A stretch of 64,000 bases of DNA from Kribbella sp. CA-293567 (GCF_027627575.1 NZ_CP114065.1:4526001-4590000), one strand, 5' to 3'; numbered from the stretch's first letter, positions 7,703 to 16,641 are shown. Notes: a model not told the origin generated them from the letters alone. Program-made: numbers and translations.

Positions 7703-9865
7703 TCAGGCCTCCACAGTCGCGTCCGTCGAAGTGGGCACCTCGGCCACCTGACCATCGGTCCCGGCCGCTGCCGCGTCGTCGTCCTGCTTGCGCTGGCCGA
7801 GCTGCTCGAGCCAGCTGATCAGGAGGTGGTGCACCGCGTCGGAGCCTACGGGTGGTTCCTCCACCACCCAGCGGCACGGGTGCACCAGGACGGCCTCGGT
7901 CTGCCAGCCGCCGATACCACCGTGGCAGCCGACCAGCTCCTCGAACGCGGCCACCTCCCGGGTGTGCTCGTCCAGCCGGCTGATCACCACGATGTCCCCG
8001 TTGTGCGGCAACTCGGCCTGCCGGAGCATCGAGGCGGCCGCCAGCGGCCCGTACCGCTCCAGCGGATCGACGCCCTCGACCCGGCCGGACCGCAGCACGT
8101 GGACGCCGGCCCTGCCGATCGCGATCGGTCCCTCGTCGAGCGAGTCGACCACGACGAACCCGACCCCCGGGTGCATCGCGAGCCCCGGGATCAGCCGGGG
8201 ATGCAGCGACTCGATCTCCTCCAGTGGCACCCGGCCGGGAGTCCTGGCCAGGTAGATCAGGGCCAGGTTGCCCGACGCGGTGACGATCATCTGCTCGTCG
8301 GCCGCGAGCGGCGGCTCACAGTCGGCCGGTCCGAGCTCGACCTCGCCGCGCGTGGCCTTGCCGTGCAGCGCTCGGCGGGTCACCTTGCCCCCGACGCTCG
8401 CGCGCAGGCTCAGCTCGGTCAGGAACGCGTTGACCGGGCCCCAGCCTTCGGACCGGCCCGTCGCGGCGACCGGCGCCTTGGTGGTGTCGACCAGTTCGTC
8501 GACGACCTGGGTGAGGGTCCGGCCGTAGCGCTGCAGGAAGGTCGAGCCCTGACTCTGCCCGTGGTCGGACAGGATCACGATCTCGTACGAGTGCGGCAGC
8601 AGGTCGATGATCCGCCGGAGCGCCCCGAGCACCCGGTCGAGCCCTTCGAGGGTCTGCAGCGACTCCGGGCGGGTCGGGCCGGCGTGGTGCGCGACCTCGT
8701 CATAGTCGACGAAGTCGCAGTAGATGACCGCAGTGCCCTTGACCAGCTCGTCGGTGATCAGGGAGACGTTCAGGTCGCGCAGCAGGACGTTGGAGATGGC
8801 TCGCAGGAAGATGTAGGAGCCGCCGCGGTTGACCCGCGGTACCAGGTTGCGGACCCGCTGCCGGCGGGCCTGGTGCAGTTCCTTGATCATCTCGGCGACG
8901 CAGAGCACCAGCCCACGGGCGGCGCCCTGCGGGCTCGAGAAGAACCGGACGTAGCCGCCGCTGCGGCCGGTGGGCAGGGCGGCCCGGCTGAACACCAGCT
9001 CCGACTTGGGGGCGTCCCCGGACCAGTTGTTGCTGATGCTCGCGCCGCCGTCGGCGAGCAGGCCGCGTCCGGTCGACATCCGCGCTTCGATCTCGGCGGC
9101 GTCCCGGGCCCGGTTGGTCACCATCATCCGGCCGGTTTCCTTCTCGTACCAGCGGAAGGCCGGGATCTGCCCCGAACCGCCGTGCAGGATGCCCGCCTGG
9201 CTGGCCGGCGTCGTGGCCGGTACGCCGGTGTGCCACTCGACCATCGAGTGGCTGCCGTCCCGGATCCAGCCGCCCAGGTGCGGCAGGTTGCCCGACATCA
9301 CCATCCACTTGAGCAGCGGAGCGGACAACCCGTCGAGCTGGACGATCAGCAGGCCGGTTCTCGGCGCCGGCCGCAGCTTGCGTGCCCGGCGGCGGACCAC
9401 CCGCATCAGCTCGGACACGTAGGCGTCGTCGCTGCCGGCGTACGCGACCCAGCCGACGAACGCGCTCACCGACGACATCACGATCGACACCACCAGCGGC
9501 GCCTCGACCCCACCGTGCAGATGGACCCCCGGATCGAGCGTGACGCCGAGGTAGACCACCCCGAACTGGCTCAGCAGCCCGCCGACCAGCACCCCGACCG
9601 AGCCGATCAGGACCGCGACCCCGGCCAGGATCCAGCGGACCACCAGCCCGACCACGGCGAGGATGACGACCAGCCGCAGGATCGGGATCGCGCCCGCGCT
9701 GCTGCTGATCTGCGGCAGCGTCCAGAACGTGATGACGAGCGAGACCAGCGAGGCGAGGCCGCCGAGCACCATCGCCTGGATACCGCGGGTGGTACGGCGC
9801 AGGTCGAGCCAGACCGGGCGGCGTTGCCGTCGATCGCTGGAGATCTGCTCGGGTGGTTTGGCCAT
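7703..9865 (-). CDS. Fusion of a holin-like membrane domain to an alkaline-phosphatase-superfamily domain
   Basis: A 720-residue protein. The first ~150 residues form four membrane helices of the type annotated as phage-holin-like. The remainder, predicted to face the exterior, is an alkaline-phosphatase/nucleotide-pyrophosphatase domain: IVQLDGLSAPLLKWM supplies the first metal Asp, WHTGVPATTPASQAGIL the nucleophile Thr region, VDYDEVAHHAGPT the D-x3-H pair, and VILSDHGQSQGSTF the DHG pair. Metal ligands therefore look complete. The substrate is unknown; a phosphodiester or phosphomonoester in the envelope is likely. First gene of the operon with the MBL hydrolase and DedA protein. Despite the holin label nothing else here is phage-like. 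Confidence 0.8.
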   Translation of the reverse strand: MAKPPEQISSDRRQRRPVWLDLRRTTRGIQAMVLGGLASLVSLVITFWTLPQISSSAGAIPILRLVVILAVVGLVVRWILAGVAVLIGSVGVLVGGLLSQFGVVYLGVTLDPGVHLHGGVEAPLVVSIVMSSVSAFVGWVAYAGSDDAYVSELMRVVRRRARKLRPAPRTGLLIVQLDGLSAPLLKWMVMSGNLPHLGGWIRDGSHSMVEWHTGVPATTPASQAGILHGGSGQIPAFRWYEKETGRMMVTNRARDAAEIEARMSTGRGLLADGGASISNNWSGDAPKSELVFSRAALPTGRSGGYVRFFSSPQGAARGLVLCVAEMIKELHQARRQRVRNLVPRVNRGGSYIFLRAISNVLLRDLNVSLITDELVKGTAVIYCDFVDYDEVAHHAGPTRPESLQTLEGLDRVLGALRRIIDLLPHSYEIVILSDHGQSQGSTFLQRYGRTLTQVVDELVDTTKAPVAATGRSEGWGPVNAFLTELSLRASVGGKVTRRALHGKATRGEVELGPADCEPPLAADEQMIVTASGNLALIYLARTPGRVPLEEIESLHPRLIPGLAMHPGVGFVVVDSLDEGPIAIGRAGVHVLRSGRVEGVDPLERYGPLAAASMLRQAELPHNGDIVVISRLDEHTREVAAFEELVGCHGGIGGWQTEAVLVHPCRWVVEEPPVGSDAVHHLLISWLEQLGQRKQDDDAAAAGTDGQVAEVPTSTDATVEA

Positions 9866-9982
9866 CAGGTACTTCGGACTCCCCGTTCGCGTGGTGCTGC
9901 CAGCCCGAGCCTACGAGCACGGGTCCGGCAGCGGAGTACTCCGCCACGCGACGAACGGGGAGATCCAGGGCGATCCCGGACC

Positions 9983-10009
9983 CCGGGCCGGGGAGAACCC
10001 CCGCCCCGG
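9983..10009 (-). terminator. GC-rich hairpin after the GH43 gene
   Basis: CCGGGCCGGGG and CCCCCGCCCCGG pair across a short loop, 11 bases beyond the stop of the reverse-strand GH43 gene. One bulge interrupts the stem. Confidence 0.45.
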
Positions 10010-10020
10010 AGCCCCGGAGG

Positions 10021-11331
10021 TCACTGCACCTCGACGTAGTCCACCTCGGCGAACAGGGTGCCCTTGGTCAGCCGGACGGTGTTCCAGCCCGCGTTCAGCG
10101 TGATCGGGACGGACGCCTGGCGCCAGTTGTCCCACCCGGCCGCCGGGTAGCTGACCGACCCCTGGCTGTTGCCATTGACAACCACTCCGTGACTGGCGGT
10201 GGAGCCCATCCCGTTGGCGTAGCCGACCGACAGCGTGTGGCTACCGGCAGCGGCGGCGAAGACCGAGACCTGGACCCACGAGTCCGCGTAGTCGATGTAG
10301 GCGGCGACCGCGCCACCCGACGCGCCGGCTGCACCGGTACGCACGGAGGCGCGGTTCAAGGTGCCTCGCTCGGCCTCGGTCCGGACCCGGCTGCCGCGGA
10401 CCACCGGCAGGTCGTTCGCCCAGCCGAGGTCGGCGACGTACAGGTGCCGGGAGCCGTTCACCCAGCCGTGCAGGAACACCTTGTTCCCGACGAAGTCCGC
10501 GCCGCCCGGCCCACAGACTCGGTTGTCCATCGTCGCGGTCGTCATCAACGGCCGGAAGGCGTTGGTCCACGGGCCGTTCAGGCTGGGCGCGGTCGCGTAC
10601 GACGTCTGGTAGTTGCAGTCCGTGTAGCCACCGCTGGAGTAGAGGAGCACGAACTGGCTTCCCCGCTGGACCAGGTCGGGCGCCTCGATCACGCCGCTCG
10701 ACGTGAGCATCGCGGTGTTCCCGCCGGTCAGGGCGGTGCCGTTGTTCGCCGTCCGGGTCAGCCAGAGGGTCGACGGCCGGCCTATCGCGTTGCCGTCGTT
10801 CTTCCAGGCGAGGTAGCGAACGCCGTCGTTGGCGACGAAGGTGTTCGCGTCGATCGCGCCACCCTGGTCGAGCGGGCAGATCATCGGCTGGCCACCAGCG
10901 GGGGTGAACGGGCCGAGCGCCGAGCCCGAGGTGGCGACACCGATGCACTGCCGCCCGGACGCCTTGTGCCAGGCGGTGTAGGTCAGAGTGAAGCTGCCGT
11001 CCGGATTCGGGTGGACGTCGGGCGCCCAGGTCCGGCCGGACTGTGCCCAGCTCGCCGACGGCCCACCGGGCATCGCGTCGCCGCGGATCGTCCACGGCCC
11101 GTTGGGGCCCGGCGCGGTGGCGACCGGGACGTGTCCCCGGCCGTTGTTGGTCGAGTAGGCGTACCAGGTGCCGTTCCTCTCGAAGACGTCCGGATCGGGG
11201 AAGTCCTCGCCGATGACGGTGGCCGGGAAGACCGCCGCCGCGGCGCGTTCGACCTGTGCGTCGGCGGAGGGGACGAACAACGTGATGGGCAGGGCCAGGG
11301 CAGCGACGGCTGCCAGCATTCTGCTGCGCAT
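10021..11331 (-). CDS. Secreted glycoside hydrolase family 43 enzyme with C-terminal carbohydrate-binding module
   Basis: A 436-residue secreted protein. A signal peptide ends at about PSADAQ. The five-bladed GH43 catalytic domain (residues ~38-315) shows all three acidic residues in family context: general base in GEDFPDPDVF, pKa modulator in GGAIDANTFV, and general acid in SGVIEAPDLV. After a short linker, residues ~320-436 form a beta-sandwich CBM6/CBM35-like module (AERGTLNRASV ... WNTVRLTKGTLFAEVDYVEV). Family members hydrolyse arabinan, arabinoxylan or xylan side chains; the exact linkage cannot be read here. The ATG start has GAGGAG upstream. It is divergent from an RpiR regulator whose two operators lie in the shared 127-bp interval. 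Confidence 0.88.
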   Translation of the reverse strand: MRSRMLAAVAALALPITLFVPSADAQVERAAAAVFPATVIGEDFPDPDVFERNGTWYAYSTNNGRGHVPVATAPGPNGPWTIRGDAMPGGPSASWAQSGRTWAPDVHPNPDGSFTLTYTAWHKASGRQCIGVATSGSALGPFTPAGGQPMICPLDQGGAIDANTFVANDGVRYLAWKNDGNAIGRPSTLWLTRTANNGTALTGGNTAMLTSSGVIEAPDLVQRGSQFVLLYSSGGYTDCNYQTSYATAPSLNGPWTNAFRPLMTTATMDNRVCGPGGADFVGNKVFLHGWVNGSRHLYVADLGWANDLPVVRGSRVRTEAERGTLNRASVRTGAAGASGGAVAAYIDYADSWVQVSVFAAAAGSHTLSVGYANGMGSTASHGVVVNGNSQGSVSYPAAGWDNWRQASVPITLNAGWNTVRLTKGTLFAEVDYVEVQ

Positions 11332-11402
11332 GATGGGCTCCTCAGGTGGGGCGGTACCTGTGGGGACACACTTTTACATCGATTCACCTCAGAATCGAGG
11401 GC

Positions 11403-11458
11403 TGGAAATTATTTCGATCTCTTGACAGCTACTCCGCAGCCGTGGAAATTACTTCCAC
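11403..11458. promoter_or_regulatory. Pair of RpiR-type operators
   Basis: Two copies of the same dyad 40 bp apart: TGGAAATTATTTC at 11403-11415 and the perfect palindrome GTGGAAATTACTTCCAC at 11442-11458, which abuts the regulator's ATG. A TTGACA hexamer lies between them (11422-11427). RpiR-family sites of the form TGAAAT-N-ATTTCA are known; assignment to the adjacent regulator is inference. Confidence 0.65.
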
Positions 11459-12352
11459 ATGAACGACTCGGACATCCTGCAGCGGCTGCGCGGCCTGCGC
11501 CCGACGATGGGCGGCGCACTGATCCGTATCGCCGACTTCCTGCTGGCCGAGCCGGCCGAGGCCGCCCGGCTCACCATCACCGACCTGGCCGACCGCACCG
11601 GCACCTCCGCCGGAACCGTGACCCGGTTCTGCCACACCGCCGGGCTGTCCGGGTTCGCCGCCCTCAAACTGGCGCTGGCCGAGCAGGTCGGCCGCTCCGG
11701 CACCAGCCGGTGGAGCACCGACATCGGCCGGCAGATCGATCCTGCCGACGATCTCGACCAGGTGCTCAAGGTGATCGTCGCGGCCAACACCCAGGCACTG
11801 CTCGGCACCGCCGACCAACTGGATCTCGCCGTGGTCGACCAGGTGGCGGGCGCGATCACCGAGGCCCGCGCGATCCATCTCTTCGGAGTCGGCACCAGTG
11901 CGATCACCGCCGACGAACTGCGGATCCGGCTGCAGCGGATCGGCTTCGCCTGCTGGCTCTGGCCGGAGGTGCACGGCGCCCTGGTCGGCGTCGCCCTGGC
12001 CGGCGAACGCGACCTGGTCATCGGCATCTCCCACTCCGGCCAGATCGCCGAGACCATCGACGTACTCCGGACCGCCGCCGAGCGTGGCGCCGGGACGGTT
12101 GCCATCACCAACGATCCGGCCTCTGCTCTGGCCGCCGAGGCCGAGCTGATTCTCACCACCGCCCAGACCGGCGCCGAGCCGGCCGACGCGCTGGCCGATC
12201 GCCATGCACAGCTCCTTGTTCTCGACGTCCTCTACACCCGGGTCGCCCAGCTGAACCACGCCCGAACGCTGGCTGCCCTGGAAACCACCGCCGCAGCCGT
12301 CGACTCCCGCCGGGTCCCCAGGCCGAAGCGCCGCCGCACTCCTCCCAGCTGA
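11459..12352 (+). CDS. RpiR-family transcriptional regulator with SIS domain
   Basis: A 297-residue regulator. Residues 1-80 are the RpiR helix-turn-helix: the preceding helix ALIRIADFLLAEPAEAARL, then ITDLADRTGTSAGTVTRFC as the DNA-reading pair and LSGFAALKLALAEQV as the third block. Residues ~125-255 are a sugar-isomerase (SIS) domain with the phosphosugar-binding strand LFGVGTSAITA and the loop GISHSGQIAETIDVL. RpiR proteins sense phosphosugars and repress or activate sugar-use genes. No Shine-Dalgarno precedes the ATG, so the mRNA is probably leaderless, and the proximal operator would then cover the core promoter. Divergent from GH43 and 10 bases upstream of the helical-barrel gene. Confidence 0.88.
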   Translation: MNDSDILQRLRGLRPTMGGALIRIADFLLAEPAEAARLTITDLADRTGTSAGTVTRFCHTAGLSGFAALKLALAEQVGRSGTSRWSTDIGRQIDPADDLDQVLKVIVAANTQALLGTADQLDLAVVDQVAGAITEARAIHLFGVGTSAITADELRIRLQRIGFACWLWPEVHGALVGVALAGERDLVIGISHSGQIAETIDVLRTAAERGAGTVAITNDPASALAAEAELILTTAQTGAEPADALADRHAQLLVLDVLYTRVAQLNHARTLAALETTAAAVDSRRVPRPKRRRTPPS

Positions 12353-12362
12353 AGGACATCCG

Positions 12363-13568
12363 ATGACCACGCTCCCCCGCCGTACCGTCCTTGGTGGTTT
12401 TGTTGCTCTAGGCACCTTCTTGACCGCACCGCAGGCCGGTGCCGCCCGCCGTCCCGCCGATGCCTCGTCGGCGGCCGCCTTCACCTTCCTGGCCGAGAAG
12501 ATCGACCAGTACGGCAGCGGCACCACCCTGCGGGTTCCACAGAGCTACACCGGCGGCTTCTTCGCCGGCATCAACTTCGTCTCGTCGTTCCTCTACGACA
12601 ACGCACTGACCGTGATCGCCCTGCTCCAGGAGGGTTCCGCCGCGCAGCTGGCGCGCGCCAGGATGCTGGGTGACGTGCTGCTCTACGTGCAGCAGCACGA
12701 CCCGATCGGCGACGGCCGCACCCGCGCGTCGTACCAGCCGAACCCGCTGATCACGGCGGACGGTACGCCGTACATCGGCTCCCCCGCTGCCTACAGCGGC
12801 AACCAGGCCTGGATCGGGATGGCGTTGTGCCACCTCTACCGGCGGACCGGTCAGCGCAAGTACCTGAACGGTGCGCTGACCGCGGCGAACTGGGTCCAGT
12901 CGAAGACCTGGTCGGGCGCCGGAACCCCGGGCTACACCGGCGGGCGCGGCGCCGACGACCAGCCGCTCACCTTCAAGGCGACCGAGCACAACATCGACCT
13001 CGGCGCCTTCTTCGCGATGCTGCATCAGCAGACCGGCGACCGTGTCTGGGCCACCCGTTCCCGGCAGGCCTTCGCCTTCGTCCGGGCGATGTGGGACAAC
13101 CCCGGTGGGATGCTGTGGACCGGCACCGATCCCGACGGCGTGACGATCAACCGCTATCCGATCCCGGCCGACGTCCAGGTGTGGGCCTACCTCGCCACCC
13201 GCGACCCGCGCTACAGCCGGGCGGTCGACTGGACGATCGCGAACCTGAGCGCGTCGGACCGCGGCTTCACCGGGATCGGCTTCAGCAACACCGACACGAG
13301 CAAGGTCTGGTTCGAGGGCACCGCCCAGCTGGTTGCCGCCCTCAAGCTCCGCCGCGCCCCTGGTGACCGGGCCCGGATCGTCACCTATCTCGCCAGCCTG
13401 CGTGATGCCCAGTTGCGCGCTCCGAACGCCGATGGGAAGGGCCTGGTCTCCGCCTCCTCCGACGGCCTGGACACCGGCTTCGGCGACCTGTACTACGCGT
13501 CGCTCCACACCGGCGCCACTGCCTGGTACCTGCTCGCCACCACCGGGACCAATCCGTTCGTGCTCTGA
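12363..13568 (+). CDS. Tat-exported (alpha/alpha)6-barrel protein, putative glycosidase
   Basis: A 401-residue protein with a twin-arginine signal (PRRTVLGGFVALGTFL, cleavage near AGAARR). The rest reads as six-hairpin helical barrel: repeated helix pairs with aromatic loops such as YTGGFFAGINFVSSFLYDNA, YSGNQAWIGMALCHLYRRTG, ATEHNIDLGAFFAMLHQQTG and KVWFEGTAQLVAALKL. TEHNID and FEGT supply carboxylates at places where six-hairpin glycosidases keep catalytic acids. I do not recognise a named family with certainty; GH76/GH88-like or a lyase-type barrel are alternatives. AAGGA precedes the ATG and overlaps the regulator's stop region, so it is probably co-transcribed with the RpiR gene. Confidence 0.6.
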   Translation: MTTLPRRTVLGGFVALGTFLTAPQAGAARRPADASSAAAFTFLAEKIDQYGSGTTLRVPQSYTGGFFAGINFVSSFLYDNALTVIALLQEGSAAQLARARMLGDVLLYVQQHDPIGDGRTRASYQPNPLITADGTPYIGSPAAYSGNQAWIGMALCHLYRRTGQRKYLNGALTAANWVQSKTWSGAGTPGYTGGRGADDQPLTFKATEHNIDLGAFFAMLHQQTGDRVWATRSRQAFAFVRAMWDNPGGMLWTGTDPDGVTINRYPIPADVQVWAYLATRDPRYSRAVDWTIANLSASDRGFTGIGFSNTDTSKVWFEGTAQLVAALKLRRAPGDRARIVTYLASLRDAQLRAPNADGKGLVSASSDGLDTGFGDLYYASLHTGATAWYLLATTGTNPFVL

Positions 13569-13663
13569 ACCATCGGCCAATCGGGCGCGATCACTGGACC
13601 TCGGCGGCAGCGGGCTGGAGACTCCGGGGTAGTTGGTTTCCGCCTGAGGGTTGAGGGGTTCTT

Positions 13664-15280
13664 GTGAAGAAGTTACCGAGAGTGTCGGGCCGTGGGTTGG
13701 TGGCGTTCGCGGCGGTAGTGGCGGCGACGGCCGGACTGGTGGGGCAGTCGGCCGGCGCGCCGGGCGCAGTACAGGCTGCAGCACAGCCAGGGCAGGCGAC
13801 CGGATTGCAGCAGCAGCTGGACACACTGTTGTCCGATGCGCGGTTCCAGGGCTCGCAGGTCGGGCTGGTCGTGCGGGACGCGACCACCGGCGAGACCTTG
13901 TACGACCGCAACGGCAGTACCCGGCTGCTGCCGGCGTCCAACACCAAGCTGTTCAGTTCGGCGGCCGCGATGGACACTCTCGGCCCCGGCTTCCGGTTCC
14001 ACACCGACGTCCTGGCGACCGCGCCGGTCAGGGGCGGCAAGTTGCGCGGAGACCTTTATTTGAAGGGGTTCGGAGACCCGACGTCGCTGGAGTCCGACTA
14101 CGTGGCGTTGGCCAAGCAGGTCGCCGCCGCCGGGATCAAGCGCGTGGACGGGAACCTGATCGCCGACGACACCTACTTCGACAACCAGCGCCTGGGCGAC
14201 AGCTGGGCCTGGGACGACGAGCCGTTCTACTACAGCGCCCAGATCTCCGCGCTGACGCTGGCGCCCAACACCGACTACGACTCCGGCACCGCGATCGTCG
14301 AAAGCCTGCCCGGCGCCAAGGTCGGAGCCGGCGTGAAGCTCAGGCTGGTGCCGGCGAACGGCGCCGTCAAACTGGTGAACACCGCCACCACCGGCGCGGC
14401 GGGTTCGGCCAACACGCTCAGTATCGAGCGTGACCACGGCACCAACATCGTCCGGGTGACCGGCTCGGTTCCGGCCGACGACACCGTCGGGCAGGAGTGG
14501 GTCACCGTCTGGGAGCCCGCACTGTACGCCGCCGACGTCTTCCGCCGCGCGCTGACGGCACAGGGCGTCCGCGTCGACGGCAGGATCCGCGCGGCCGCCG
14601 CACCGGCCACGGCCCAGCGGATCGCCCGCGACGAGTCGATGACCGTCGGCGAGCTGATGAACCCGTACCTCAAGCTGTCGAACAACATGCACGGCGAGAC
14701 CCTGGTCAAGGCGATGGGCGCGGTGGCGAAGGCGAACGGGAGCTGGCCGGCCGGGCTCGGCGTCGTCACGGAGTACGCGAAGAGTGTCGGCGTCGCCACC
14801 TCGACGATCAGGTTGTCCGACGGTTCCGGCCTGTCCCGCAAGGTGAACGTGACGGCCAGCAGCGTGACGGATCTGCTGGTCGCCGCGCAGCAGGAACCCT
14901 GGTTCAAGCAGTGGTACGACGCCCTGCCGATCGCGGGCAACCCGGACCGGTTCACCGGCGGCACTCTGCGGTCGCGGATGGCCAACACCCCGGCCGCGAA
15001 CAACCTGCACGGCAAGACCGGATCGCTGACCGGTGTGACGGCGCTGTCGGGTTATGTCTCCACCAAGGACGGCCGCAAGCTGGTCTTCTCGATGATCAGC
15101 AACAACTACCTGACCACTCCTCGCCCGGTCGAGGACGCGGTGGGCGTGACGCTCGCGTCGTGGACCGAGCAGGCGCCGGTTACCGCCGTGAAACCCGCCG
15201 ACGCGAAGCCGGAAGCAGACCGGAGCCTTCAGCCGGCCGGGGACGAGTGTGGCGGCAACGACTGGCTCAAGGCCTGTTGA
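13664..15280 (+). CDS. dacB: D-alanyl-D-alanine carboxypeptidase/endopeptidase (PBP4, peptidase S13)
   Basis: A 538-residue secreted low-molecular-weight penicillin-binding protein. A long N-terminal hydrophobic segment (VAFAAVVAATAGLVGQ) is the signal or anchor. The three active-site motifs are clear: SxxK as SNTK (Ser ~92), SxN as SNN in KLSNNMHGETLVKAMG (~339) and KTG in LHGKTGSLTGVTALSG (~450). The large domain inserted between the first two motifs (residues ~115-330) is what defines the S13/PBP4 class. The enzyme trims or cleaves D-Ala peptide cross-bridges of peptidoglycan outside the membrane. The start is GTG with GAGGGG upstream. The C-terminal tail has one cysteine pair (ECGGNDWLKAC) that may form a disulfide. 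Confidence 0.92.
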   Translation: MKKLPRVSGRGLVAFAAVVAATAGLVGQSAGAPGAVQAAAQPGQATGLQQQLDTLLSDARFQGSQVGLVVRDATTGETLYDRNGSTRLLPASNTKLFSSAAAMDTLGPGFRFHTDVLATAPVRGGKLRGDLYLKGFGDPTSLESDYVALAKQVAAAGIKRVDGNLIADDTYFDNQRLGDSWAWDDEPFYYSAQISALTLAPNTDYDSGTAIVESLPGAKVGAGVKLRLVPANGAVKLVNTATTGAAGSANTLSIERDHGTNIVRVTGSVPADDTVGQEWVTVWEPALYAADVFRRALTAQGVRVDGRIRAAAAPATAQRIARDESMTVGELMNPYLKLSNNMHGETLVKAMGAVAKANGSWPAGLGVVTEYAKSVGVATSTIRLSDGSGLSRKVNVTASSVTDLLVAAQQEPWFKQWYDALPIAGNPDRFTGGTLRSRMANTPAANNLHGKTGSLTGVTALSGYVSTKDGRKLVFSMISNNYLTTPRPVEDAVGVTLASWTEQAPVTAVKPADAKPEADRSLQPAGDECGGNDWLKAC

Positions 15281-15393
15281 GGGGTTGGACAGGGCGGCGG
15301 GGTGGTGGTCCGTCGTGACCGCCGAAGGCTGCAACTACGTCAGCCGGCTCGGCGTACTGGCCGAAGAACGCAGGACGTCGGCACCTTAGACTT

Positions 15394-15428
15394 CCTCGCC
15401 GGGGCGGTCGCGGTCCACCCCGGCGAGG
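15394..15428. terminator. Hairpin between convergent genes
   Basis: An 11-bp perfect stem (CCTCGCCGGGG / CCCCGGCGAGG) with a 13-base loop, lying three bases beyond the reverse-strand stop at 15432 and downstream of dacB. It can serve both genes. Confidence 0.65.
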
Positions 15429-15431
15429 TCG

Positions 15432-16037
15432 TCACTTCAGGACGGCCCGGTCGCCTAGGCTCCCGGCCACGACCTTGCGGCCGCCCAGCTCCCAGCGCAG
15501 GTCGAGGGGAATCTTCAACGCCTCGCCCTGCGGTTTGACACACTGCGCGCCCTCGGGCGTCTCCGGCGCGACCGCGTAGCGGTAGGCCGCGATCCGGACC
15601 TGCTCCTCGTCCTGCGCCAGGATGCGCACGACCGTGTGTGGCAGGCACGTGCCCGAGTTGCCCCGGGCCGCCTCGACGATCAGCCCGGAAGTGCTCTCCG
15701 GATCCCGGTACGCCGCGGTCACGGGGATCTCGCGGTCCAGGATCAGCGTCGTCGAGCCGTACTTGAACTGCTGCGGCGGCGGCCCGTCGTCCAGCACCGC
15801 GGGCTCCGGCGTCGACGCGCTGGGCGGTGGCGCGGCCGGCCCCTCTTCGGCCCGCTGCACGTCGGCCGCGGCGAAGGCAACTCCACCGGCGACCACGACG
15901 ACCGCGGCCGCGGCGAGCAGTTTGCGGGTACGCCGTTGCCGGCGGACCGCCCGCTCGACGAACTCGAACGGTGGTGGCTCCGAAGGCGTTCGCTCCTCGA
16001 CGTACTCGATCAGCAAGTCCGTCCGCGGGTCAGGCAT
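15432..16037 (-). CDS. Single-pass membrane protein, probable partner of the ECF sigma factor
   Basis: A 201-residue protein: a short cytoplasmic segment with acidic and basic clusters (DLLIEYVEER, FVERAVRRQRRTRK), one membrane helix (LLAAAAVVVVAGGVAFAAA, ~40-58), a proline/serine linker and an extracellular ~120-residue domain with two cysteines (SGTCLP and AQCVKP). It overlaps the end of the sigma gene by eight bases (ATGCCTGA). Topology and position fit a membrane anti-sigma or sigma-linked sensor, but no zinc-binding anti-sigma motif (HxxxCxxC) is present, so the role is inferred from context. Confidence 0.55.
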   Translation of the reverse strand: MPDPRTDLLIEYVEERTPSEPPPFEFVERAVRRQRRTRKLLAAAAVVVVAGGVAFAAADVQRAEEGPAAPPPSASTPEPAVLDDGPPPQQFKYGSTTLILDREIPVTAAYRDPESTSGLIVEAARGNSGTCLPHTVVRILAQDEEQVRIAAYRYAVAPETPEGAQCVKPQGEALKIPLDLRWELGGRKVVAGSLGDRAVLK

Positions 16038-16545
16038 GATCCGGCACCTCCTCCTGGACCGCCAGCAACGGCGCGAGCGCCTGGCGGGCCCGGGCCAACC
16101 TCGACTTCACTGTTCCGGCCGGCAGTTGCAGTTCATCCGCGATCTGGTCGATCGGCAGATCCATCACGTAGTGCATGACCGCCACCGCACGCTGCGCCGG
16201 AGTGATCCGGGCCAGTGCGGCCGCCACGTCGAGCGCGTCCCCATCGGGTCCCTGGACGTCGGTCGAGCGACCGGTCAGTCTCGCCAGCGCCCGCGTCGCC
16301 ACCTGCTGCCGCCGCAGTCTGCTGATCAGGGCCCGGACCGCGACCGCGCGCACCCAGGCCTCCGGATCGTCGTACCGGCGGATCCGGTCCCAGTGGTCGA
16401 GCAGCTTCACGTACGCGTCCTGAGCGATCTCCTCAGCGTCGGCACGGGAACCCCCGATGGACACCAGCAGGCCGATCAGGCGTGGCCAAGTACGGCGGTA
16501 GAGCGCCGCCACCTCGGTTGCCGGATCGCCGTCGATCTCCCTCAC
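16030..16545 (-). CDS. ECF-type RNA polymerase sigma factor
   Basis: A 171-residue sigma factor with only regions 2 and 4. Region 2: YRRTWPRLIGLLVSIGGSRA, then DAEEIAQDAYVKLLDHW (2.1-2.2) and YDDPEAWVRAVAVRALISRLRR (2.3-2.4). Region 4: ALARITPAQRAVAVMHYVMD and the HTH IADELQLPAGTVKSRLARAR. It resembles the actinobacterial SigE-like ECF group. I chose GTG at 16545 because upstream codons run into the divergent ArsR promoter; other in-frame GTGs exist nearby. The gene overlaps its downstream membrane partner. The target promoters are not identifiable here. Confidence 0.85.
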   Translation of the reverse strand: MREIDGDPATEVAALYRRTWPRLIGLLVSIGGSRADAEEIAQDAYVKLLDHWDRIRRYDDPEAWVRAVAVRALISRLRRQQVATRALARLTGRSTDVQGPDGDALDVAAALARITPAQRAVAVMHYVMDLPIDQIADELQLPAGTVKSRLARARQALAPLLAVQEEVPDHA

Positions 16546-16622
16546 ACCCCTAACACGCACTGCCTGCCTGGCAGGTTCCACCGGTTCGCAATCTTTTTCC
16601 AGCGGTTGCGCCCGGGAGATGT

Positions 16623-16641
16623 GAGAGATTACTCTCGAAAC
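16623..16641 (+). promoter_or_regulatory. ArsR-gene leaderless promoter with overlapping dyad
   Basis: TACTCT at 16630-16635 stands six bases before the ATG at 16642. A perfect inverted repeat GAGAG-ATTA-CTCTC (16623-16636) covers that -10 box, a natural place for autorepression by the encoded ArsR protein. Confidence 0.55.

Noticed and set aside
7703..9865. Prophage suggested by the holin-like domain
   Set aside because: No lysin, capsid, tail or integrase genes nearby; the domain is fused to an alkaline-phosphatase-like enzyme in an envelope operon.
7826..10039. Very long open frame opposite the phosphatase fusion, and many others (e.g. 1986-3668 +, 28718-31510 +, 42927-45476 +)
   Set aside because: They are antisense shadows of well-supported genes, with compositions rich in Arg, Gln, Asp and His and no domains; high GC keeps such frames open.
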